Below, piece by piece: positions 56,231-64,000 of a stretch of 64,000 bases of DNA. Made by a program: the position numbers and the translations under genes. The stretch is from Xanthostigma xanthostigma. Lineage: Eukaryota; Arthropoda; Insecta; Raphidioptera; Raphidiidae. The notes under the pieces were generated by a model. It did not search any database. It was given only the letters and a program-made list of their open reading frames with translations, and was not told where the DNA came from. Positions within the stretch are counted from its first letter, which is position 1. Every line of letters begins with the position of its first letter. The stretch is from contig OY754467.1 of assembly GCA_963575645.1 (NCBI GenBank), positions 54,097,108 through 54,161,107 of the forward strand, read 5' to 3'.

Positions 56231-57072
56231 TTTGTATTGTACTTATAGATGTGTTTGAGATGTATTATAGCGCAAAGAATCTTGATTGCGTTACCCAACT
56301 CTTGTCCGTTCTTTAAGTCAATGATTGTACTGTACTGGTGTAATTTTGTGGTGGTATCTTTGCGTCAGCGCAGTTATACCAACATTTATTATATGTCGAA
56401 TAAAGTAAATATACCAACAGAGAGAACGGCTCAGTCTTATGTAAATTATCAAAAGCGAAATATAGCTGTTATGCTAATCGTATAGAGAAATTACATATTT
56501 AAATCGTACACAACACGCACTGTCTAGTGTATTATTATTTTATGTCGTGGTATCACTGCACATAACAGCAGCGCACGTCTACCAACCTTAAACGAACTGT
56601 CACTGTGCTCATACGATATGTGCGAAAATTCACGACGCGAAACACGCCACCGCGGCGCTAGTTTTTTTTTGTTCAACAACAAAATATAGTCTAAGCAGGT
56701 TTACCAACTTACATAATTAAACTATCATTGTCTTGTTTATGTATTCAGTACGTTCACATATAAGGGTTGGTACTTTTTCATTAGCACAGGTGTACCAATA
56801 TGTACATATATATACAGGTTTGCCAACCATATTTACGAGGTTCACATTATAACATGTCTTATAAAAACAGAGCAGCACGCCTCGCCGGTTAAGTTAATCA
56901 TAGTTTTTTTGTTTAAAACAATATTTATGCTGTACACAACATTTCTTGGTCGGGCATTAAGTCGTTATGTATTTTTAATTCAGGGTTGCCAACTGCGGAC
57001 GCTCTAATTTCAGCCCCAATAAAAATAGTATTTATGAACGTAAACAAAACAAAACAGTTGAATTTAATTGTG
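56231..57072. other. no gene seen
   Basis: Phrases such as GGTTTACCAACTTAC, GGTTTGCCAACCAT and GGTTGCCAACTGC recur every 100-200 bp between 56690 and 56995, suggesting a decayed repeat. No gene. Confidence 0.35.
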
Positions 57073-57574
57073 GCACTTCACATGGCTATTTGTGTTCGCT
57101 ATTGGATGTTTGTTGTATTTGGCAAAATATATGACGTTCAAGGCAAACGTGCAAATAGAGGCAAATACGACCATCCACACATACAGTCAAATAGCAAACA
57201 CACAAACATTTGGCAGCAGAACGCAAGGTTCAAAATTCCAGGAATTTTAGCACTGTTTCATTGTCCCAATTCATTTTCAATAGTAATTGTTCCAGTTCTC
57301 GCTCACAGCACAGACACAAAAATACTGCACGTTCGTACAGGTTCACGGCGCGTGCGCTTCTGAATATGGCCATTGTGTGGACGGTTTATTTGCGTATTTG
57401 ACTCCTTTGATGTGCCTCGAAAAACCGACAAGCGCACGGTAACGCGTATTTGGTATTGGCCTTATTTGTCAAATAGACAAATAAGGCCAACACTTTGTCA
57501 AATAGACCCTCCACACTTGGTAATTCTTTGCCAAATATGCCAAATACACAAATACAAATAGCCATGTGAAGTGC
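57073..57574. mobile_element. TIR MITE (GCACTTCACATGGC)
   Basis: Left GCACTTCACATGGCTATTTG and its inverse on the right (57555-57574) form the TIR; inner parts repeat GGCAAATA/CAAATAC motifs, with a 26-bp palindrome near 57475. The target duplication is not clear. Open frames inside are chance products of the repeats. Confidence 0.7.
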
Positions 57575-57631
57575 TGGCATAACAGTTTAACTCCACAAAT
57601 GTTTTTCTATTGCAATGAAAGGACATCTTAA

Positions 57632-58532
57632 GGACGTAGTCCTATGTTCAGGCTCGTTTTCAAGCGTTATTTCAATTTTTTTTTTAATATCAAAATAACG
57701 TAGAATGTTTTCAATTTTGTTACATGTTTTTACTGACATCGTAAACTAAGAAAAAAAAATTTTTTTTGCTTAATTTTACGCCATTTTATAATTGTGTTTT
57801 TAACCTAAAGTAGACAACTTTAAATGGAGGTAGGTGGGTAGCGCGGGTGATAACGTCACTTGGAGTCAACTGAATTATAAAAATTAAATTGATTATTGTT
57901 TCGTAGGCTTGTGGCTCTATCCCGTACTAGAAATAAACATTTTTATTGATTAATAACAAAATGGCGGGTTTTAGAAAAAATAGAAAAAAAAAACAACGAG
58001 AAAATCGTGATTTTTTCGTTGAAAATCGGTTTAAAAAAATAGAAATAATTTTTATAATTAAGTAATTCTAGTACCGGACGGAGCAATTGTTGTGTAGAAT
58101 ACCCTGTGCAAAATTGAAAGCAATCGGTTGTATACAATTGTTTCAATCACCCGCGCCGTTTAGAAAAACGTAGTTTTGAGAAAAATGCGTTTAAAGTTTT
58201 AATTTCAGATTTCTTACAAAAAAATAAAACTGAATATTTACACTAATCAGCTATGCCCGGTGTATAGTAAACCTTCCGTTTCTTCAAAGGCATCGTTTTC
58301 TGTTAATTTTTTGCTCTACTCTGCGAGAGTATAAGGGTAACGTGATAACAATTGAGAGGTAAGAGTTTACCGTAAGACCGTTGCTGCTCTCGAGTATATG
58401 CTGCAGCTTTGTAAATATTTAATATTTCCGTCTAAAATTTTTACAGTATTTTCTCAATATATTATACTTATTAAAAATGTAAAAAAAAATAAATTCGTTT
58501 TTTCAAAACCCGAACACCAGACTACTACGTCC
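57632..58532. mobile_element. TTAA-flanked MITE 3 (GGACGTAGT)
   Basis: Ends GGACGTAGTCC and ACTACTACGTCC (inverse GGACGTAGT), with TTAA on both sides (57628-57631 and 58533-58536). Inside, AAAAACGTAGTTTTGAGAAA resembles the AACGTAGTTTCGAGAAAAAC block of the TTAA MITE at 39685, linking the two. 901 bp, no transposase. Confidence 0.8.
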
Positions 58533-58536
58533 TTAA

Positions 58537-59690
58537 GCGAGTACGGAACGCGTTAAATATTAACTACCGGTGTAAATAATAGCTATTGTATTTTGGATAG
58601 ATCTGATGCGCGCGCAGTGACAGTTCAAATATAAACACATAGCAAAACGTGTCCGTTGTCTGACTCTGAGCAGAATGACGCCATGTTGGTTTGTGGACGT
58701 TTGTTCAAGTCATCCACGTGACAAGATACTGCTTTCCGGTTGGTTCTTGGTCATACCTAGCAAGAAAAATAGCCCCTGTTCTAATATTTTAAAACCTATC
58801 TTGTGAGCTAGCAGGCCAGCCCGCAGTGACGTCATTTCCAGCTTCGTACCCAGCCTACCGGCCAGAACTTCTAGCAATGTTTCTTAGAATAAATTTAAAT
58901 ATATCCCCCTACCAAGAAGACTTATAAGCGTCCATTAAACATGAAGTTCGTGTAGGTATTTATCAAATTGAAAATCGTTGGAGAAATAGAATGACCGTGT
59001 TATTATGGAGCAATTTAATAAAGACAACAAAATGAACGGAAACAAACACATAATACCTACTTACATGTTAAATAACAATACAAACCACGTGATATGACTA
59101 ACAAATGGACAAACAAGCCTGTCATACACCCTATTTGTTATGATTATACAAGACTAACTAGACACAGTAGAAGTTAGAACTGGTTCAGGAAGTCGTAATG
59201 AAACTTCACATTAAAAACTAAAAATTATAAAACAAAACAATACTAAATGTAACGTTGCAGTGTGGAAAAAGTTTTGTAAAAGCAATTAAAAGTGTTATTT
59301 AAACGTTTTCAAACTTTCATCAACAAATCGACGCAATTTTGATGTTTTTAATTCAATAAGTAAACTGTTATCAAACGATAAATTAAATAGTAAATTTATA
59401 ATCTATATTTTCAGCCAAATTAACATGTTACTGATTTCGTTTTTAGGCGCGACCCAAGCTTTAGCTGAAAGCCCCTATACGAGTATGTACTTGCTTTGTC
59501 TGTGAATCTGTATGTCACGCTTTTTTGTGTCACGTGTACAGCTCAAACGCCTTAACCGATTTTAAAAAACTTTTTTTTTGTTCGATTCGTCTCCGGGTAA
59601 CTTAGATTCTAACCAAGCCCGATTTTTAACCGACTTCAACAAAAAGGAGCAGGTTCTGTGTTCGTCTGTATATTTTTTTTATGTATGTTC
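58537..59690. other. no gene seen
   Basis: A mixed patch at 58600-58870 includes a CRE-like palindrome TGACGTCA (about 58828) and CACGTG-like CCACGTGA (about 58713). The rest is AT-rich. No exon recognised. Confidence 0.4.
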
Positions 59691-59698
59691 ACCGATTT

Positions 59699-59880
59699 TT
59701 AACAAAAAAATTGAACCGACTTCACACTAAAAAGTAAAAAATAATTGCGTATTGAAATGTTTTGGAGTCGGTGTAGTTCTCGGAATAGATTTCATTTTGG
59801 CTGACACCGACTCCAAAACATTTCAATACGCAATTATTTTTTACTTTTTAGTGTGAAGTCGGTTCAATTTTTTTGTTAAA
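59699..59880. repeat. foldback repeat (GAACCGACTTCACAC)
   Basis: Arms of about 77 bp, TTGAACCGACTTCACACTAA with AATTGCGTATTGAAATG and TTTTGGAGTCGGTGT, return inverted and nearly perfect. The spacer is about 27 bp. An adjoining AACCGACTTCAACAAAAAGG at 59628 belongs to a common insect repeat tail. Confidence 0.8.
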
Positions 59881-60139
59881 AATATTTTTTATACTGTCAT
59901 ATCATTTAGCTTTTTGCACATACCGCTAAACTAGCGGTATGTGCTTTATTATCGCTTTGTGCATCAGAGCTGACTTTCGTTCAGATAAGAAGTTATATCT
60001 AAGTTAATTTCACACGAAATCCATTCAAAATGAAACTTTTTGAAAAGAGGAGATTCTGATCTATAAAACAGAACCATTTTTAAATCAATTCGAGTTCATA
60101 AACACTATTAAAATTGTAATTGAAAATCACAAACAGCAG

Positions 60140-60205
60140 TTGTCGGTTGGTCTGTACGTATGTACGTACGTACGTACGTACGTACGTACGTATGTACGTA
60201 CGTCA
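60140..60205. repeat. TACG microsatellite
   Basis: A run of (TACG/GTAC)n of about 50-60 bp with two interruptions; the Tyr-Val-Arg-Thr open frame across it is a product of the repeat. Confidence 0.9.
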
Positions 60206-60467
60206 CGACTCTACAGATCGCAATTTTGGTCGGATCCCCTTGGGTTATATTTTATTCACTTTGTTTACTATCAGACCAGAACCCTATTTAAATTCACTAA
60301 AATGTGTTCAGTAGTTTAATTTTTATAAACAGTTTTTTTTTTATTATTTTTGACAGCTAATTAAAATAAAAAAACAAAAAACATAATAAATATACTCAAT
60401 TAATGTAGTATGATACGTAAAATAACTGCTACACTTCTATACCATAATAACAAAGGCGTTGTACGGC

Positions 60468-60540
60468 ATCGGTGTGGCCGAACGGTTAAAGCGTAAGTCC
60501 TGTAATCCCAAGGTGCCGGGTTCGATTCCCGCTGATATAA
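60468..60540 (+). tRNA. tRNA-like sequence with good Pol III boxes
   Basis: GTGGCCGAACGG fits box A (Ser/Leu-type D arm) and GGGTTCGATTCCC contains a perfect box B core GGTTCGATTCC. The anticodon-arm region CCTGTAATCCCAAGG does not pair cleanly, and the acceptor ends pair only with wobbles. It could start transcription by Pol III but is probably the head of a SINE-like or carried sequence, not a functional tRNA gene. Confidence 0.5.
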
Positions 60541-60704
60541 GAAATTTTTTTTTTTTATATTCCATTTTATTCCACTTAATATTTATATATTATATATAAT
60601 ATATTTCTCATATATTTTTTTTATTATTATTTTTTTTTTTCATTTTATTTTTTTCATTTTAATTTTTTAATTGTTTTTTTTAATCTATTGCACATACCGC
60701 TAGT

Positions 60705-61802
60705 GTAGCGGTGGGATATTCTTGAAAAATAGTGTTTTGGGATATTGTGTCTATAAAATGCGTTCTTCGATAAACTAGAAAGTCAATAAACTAGGACAAG
60801 AAACTCAAAAAATCGGGATTTTTGAGAGCAAAACCCTTGCATAATTGCTAAAAAAAATTTCTTATTTTACTAATGTTTCTCGTATAGGTATTTTTATTTT
60901 TTTTTTATTTGTTTTAATCTATTTTCTCAATTTTTTTCATTATAATATAATGTACAGTGGAAAACTTGCGGGATGTGCACTTTTGGTTTTGCCAACTATT
61001 TGTGTTTGCTGTGAATTGCCGTTTATTGAGGAAACTAAGGAACTTGAAGTTTAGCGTTCCAACGATGGCTATAGATGCGTCGCACATTTCAACTTATTTT
61101 TCCAACATTTTTTAAGTAAAACTTAATTACAAAGGTAGCCTCGTTCCGTTGGATAGTCTAAACGACGGACCTGTCAATTGATTTCGTGACAACGCCAGTT
61201 GTTTATATAAACTTTAATGGCAAGTGTTTAACAAATGTCAAAGAAATTAAAAGACATAATAATGGTATTATTTGTCTTAAATTGAACGTTTAAGCTAAGA
61301 TATTTACATAGTCCTAATCAAAAATAAATGACGCTATTGTCATTATAGGTTGATAAAAATATTCGCCAGTGATGTCATATTTCCCGCGTTTAAACATACA
61401 GCCTCTGTAATCTATTAACTTTGTTTGGTCGTAGAGGTCGCTCAGAGGGAGTCGTTCAAAGGAGCGACACTAGACAGTACGCACTACAGAAGAGTGCAGA
61501 ACTGTCATCATGCATGCTCAGGAGTCACTTAGCATTGCACAGCACAATACACACACTCAGCTCTGAGCTAATTTTCATATGATTCTGATCTTATATTATT
61601 CGCATTTCGGATAAACTATATAAAGTATAATAAAAGCTTAACAATAATAATGTTTATGGTTACAATATTATATTTTTGTCAACGACGTCAATGTGAATGG
61701 TTTAAGTCACTGTAAACAGTGTGTCATTCAACATTAAACGACTCAGCAAAGATAACTCCGTACGTGCAAAGTTCACTAGTGTCTCTGTGCCCTGATATTG
61801 TT
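60705..61802. other. no gene seen; GC-richer patch
   Basis: A patch at 61425-61570 (GAGGTCGCTCAGAGGGAGTC, GAGTGCAGAACTGTCATCAT) is less AT-rich than its surroundings and could be an untranslated exon or promoter. No frame or splice pattern supports a gene. Confidence 0.35.
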
Positions 61803-62467
61803 AAAAAAAAATTGGTTGTCTGTAAAGTCGGTTTACGGACGATAGTTTTACGTGATAACGTATTCCGTAATACATAACCTAAACCTCCCAAAATTTGGTT
61901 TCAATCCGCTTATCCTTGGTGTCGGAATGATAAGAAATGTCAAAAGTGACGTTTGCAACTGTCAAAGTATTATGTTCTAATAATAATTAGTTATTCCAAT
62001 ACTTAACTTAGAAGGCGTTGCATTTCACAAAATACTAATGTAATTAATTAAACATTAGAAATGCAGCCGTTTTCATGTTAAGACAAGACATACGTTATTT
62101 TCTAATTTCCATGTACGGCAAACAAAGACAACCGACCGCGTCGCGCCATGCATTAGACAACATTGCATTTATACAGCTATTTTTCTATATAAATTTGTAT
62201 AAAAAAACTGTTTAGGCAAATTCTGTTATACGAAATCTATGTAAAATGTTCTCCTCTTTCGTTTAAGACTGGTTTCAAACCGATCTGATTTAAATTGAGC
62301 GAGAAATTAGCAAAAAGCACGCACAGGGTCAGGCGGAACGTTACGCGTTACGAACGTTAGGAACGTTAGGATTTAGGAACGTTACACTTTTTCGTGCATG
62401 CAGCCGGTGTTTTATCAATTTATAAGATTGGTTATTCATCAATTTATAAGACGTTATCACGTCAAAA
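61803..62467 (-). mobile_element. GATA-hairpin element, copy 9 (foreign middle)
   Basis: Both conserved ends are intact in minus orientation. Between them the usual middle is replaced by about 430 bp beginning (on the + strand) CCTCCCAAAATTTGGTTTCA, which matches the inverse of 14752-14780 in the composite region. The element therefore has normal ends with borrowed contents. Confidence 0.7.
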
Positions 62468-62984
62468 GATATAAGTAGCTAGAGTACGCTAGTGCGTGTG
62501 CTTGCCATAAGTAACATTCGTTGGTAGATTTAATTTGGAATTTTAAATTATAGTATTCCACCCCTGTGTTTAAGTCAATATCCTCAGTTAATGTTAGTAT
62601 TATAAATTATAATTGCTTTTGGACAGCGCAGGTAATGGTTCTATAATATCTATTTTTAGGGGGTTTGTTGTTTATTATAATAGTTTAGTTCTTGGCCCTG
62701 CGATCTTATCATTTAGATTAAAATAGCAGCCCGTATATCATATTTATATGTGTATAAAAAACTTTTACAGTTTGTTAAATAGAATACACAGTCATTTGCA
62801 GGATGTTAAACATGGGTGTTTCAACTTAATTTTTATTGGCCTTCCTATAATTATTATCAAGCATAAATATACTGTTATATTTTATATTTTGCAACTCTCA
62901 ACTTTACGATCTCATTCCTTTGCTGGAAGCGCATTTTTTTCTGAATTCTAAAAACATTTTGAAAATAAAAAAAATTAAACTTAT
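62468..62984. other. no gene seen
   Basis: AT-rich sequence; the 67-codon frame at 62748 has no domain. Confidence 0.4.
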
Positions 62985-63171
62985 TTTTGAGATACATTTT
63001 TCATTGATGTTCCGCTCCTATTGGTTGTAGCGTGATATTATATAGCCTATAGCCGTCCTCAATAAATGGGCTATCCAACAAAAAATATTTTCATTTTGAA
63101 CCAGTAGTTCCTGAGATTAGCGCGTTCTAAAAAACAAACAAACTCTTCAGCTTTATATATTATAGTATAGA
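62985..63171 (-). mobile_element. Helitron family A, 5' part only
   Basis: Minus strand TCTATACTATAATATATAAA then GCTGAAGAGTTTG, with the CCATTTATTGAGGACGG and GGAGCGGAACATCAATG blocks. It stops before any 3' hairpin. Confidence 0.7.
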
Positions 63172-63704
63172 TTCATTTTTTGTGCGTGAACGAATAGAGG
63201 TTGAGATATATAAAAACCATAGGTTAATAATCAAGTTATATAAAGTACTTCTATATTACGCGGTATAAATTTATAGCTGTAATTTTATACTTATAATATA
63301 TAGATAGTAAGTCCGAAATTTGCAGCGTGTCTAAGATACGGTTAAACAAAGTTTTGCGGAAAAACTGGTTGTCACGTTATAATAAAATAATATCAAGGAT
63401 AACAATTGTATTGCCCCTGCAGCACTCACAGGCCTTGTCCAACCCTTATATTGTTAAAATGACGCATCTATTTTTACTAACTCCGCACTGAAAAAAAAAA
63501 ACATTAATAGCAATATCTTTATAAAATTAAACTGTTTTAACGTCTTATCAGAGATCTACAGATGTATTTTTTATAAACTAAATTATAAGGTTGAAGAAGT
63601 TATGTGTTTTTTAAAAAACATAATTAGTTAATTTCCAGTTCATGTCGAATTTTAAAGAGTAGGTACAAATCTTGAAAGGAGGGTACCAACACAACGTAAT
63701 TAGG
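63172..63704. other. no gene seen
   Basis: AT-rich sequence without recognised content. Confidence 0.4.
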
Positions 63705-64000
63705 TATAATACGCGCCACGGATCTAAAAGGTTCGGAAGTTAGTCACAAACAGCGTCGCAAAGGCACATTTTAAAGCCGTTGATGTTCCCACCACCTCCC
63801 AGCTACCTGCACGGAACGCGCGCTCGTCGGTGATTGGCCGTGATCGCTCGTTGCCTTTGTCACTTGTCGCTTTCCTGCTTTATAAAGTACAGTCGAGTAC
63901 GCTATTGTCGAGTTGTTATTGTTATTTTAGTTTTGTTGAGTTGCGAGTTTGTAGTTTTTCAACAGATTGTACAAGCGTAAGTTCGCATTCGCATCTTACT
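63705..64000. mobile_element. TIR MITE (ATACGCGCCACG family), cut by the window edge
   Basis: Starts TATAATACGCGCCACGGATC and is in inverse orientation to the copy at 27691, matching its inner GTGGTGGGA block and the CGACGAGCGC region. The other TIR lies beyond the window. Confidence 0.75.

Larger units (their letters stand above)
59930..60704. mobile_element. tRNA-bearing segment with 15-bp perfect inverted ends
   Basis: ACTAGCGGTATGTGC (59930-59944) and GCACATACCGCTAGT (60690-60704) are exact inverses bounding 775 bp. A tRNA-like sequence lies near the right end, followed by a long T/A-rich tail. The left end abuts another inverse copy of itself (GCACATACCGCTAA, 59917-59930), making a 13-bp-stem hairpin. 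It could be a TIR element, or two Helitron-type CTAG ends facing outward. Confidence 0.5.

Noticed and set aside
57721-58146. Possible terminal gene or exon around the AAAATCG-rich stretch
   Set aside because: It lies wholly inside the TTAA-flanked MITE at 57632-58532 and shows no domain.
60120-60314. Open frame with a Tyr-Val-Arg-Thr repeat
   Set aside because: It translates the TACG microsatellite.

Overview
The window looks like AT-rich nuclear DNA from an insect. Lepidoptera or Hemiptera are my best guesses, from the style of the Helitron and MITE repeats and the short GTAGGTACCTATA-type tracts; no gene here fixes the order. Almost all of it is intergenic or intronic sequence packed with small non-autonomous transposons. 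There is no bacterial-style operon, no CRISPR array, and no element with an intact transposase or reverse transcriptase.

The only convincing host coding sequence is one GC-rich exon at about 33.25-33.83 kb on the + strand. It encodes an Ala/Gly/His-rich, low-complexity N-terminus typical of insect developmental transcription factors, perhaps a homeobox protein. A likely promoter and long 5' leader lie upstream (about 32.25-33.25 kb). A splice donor follows the exon, and nothing downstream in the window looks like its DNA-binding domain, so the first intron is probably longer than 30 kb.

Layout. 0.1-10 kb: Helitrons, a 300-bp tandem array, the first copies of an unclassified family here called GATA-hairpin, foldbacks, and a block of Helitron ends at 7.55-8.49 kb. 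10-14 kb: tRNA-like relics, a hairpin cluster, a foldback MITE and a 197-bp tandem duplication. 14.5-19.6 kb: a composite inverted-repeat region with a GC-rich insert, a deleted mariner copy (transposase ends kept, middle lost), and a PIF/Harbinger derivative holding a MADF fragment. 19.6-28 kb: a second Helitron family, two hAT MITEs with clear 8-bp target duplications, a LINE 3' fragment and two Tc1/mariner derivatives. 28-32 kb is repeat-poor apart from one Helitron. 34-64 kb, probably intronic: more Helitrons, three TTAA-flanked MITEs, a Tigger/pogo MITE with a duplicated right end, foldbacks with a hammerhead-like motif, minisatellites and further GATA-hairpin copies.

The most unusual element is the GATA-hairpin family: nine copies, no terminal inverted repeat at the very ends, a short ACGT-GATA-ACGT hairpin near each end in opposite orientation, insertion into T/A runs, and an exchangeable middle. 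Other points of interest are a tRNA-Lys-like module carried inside one Helitron lineage and a repeated CTGAnGA/stem/GAAACGTC motif in several unrelated repeats.
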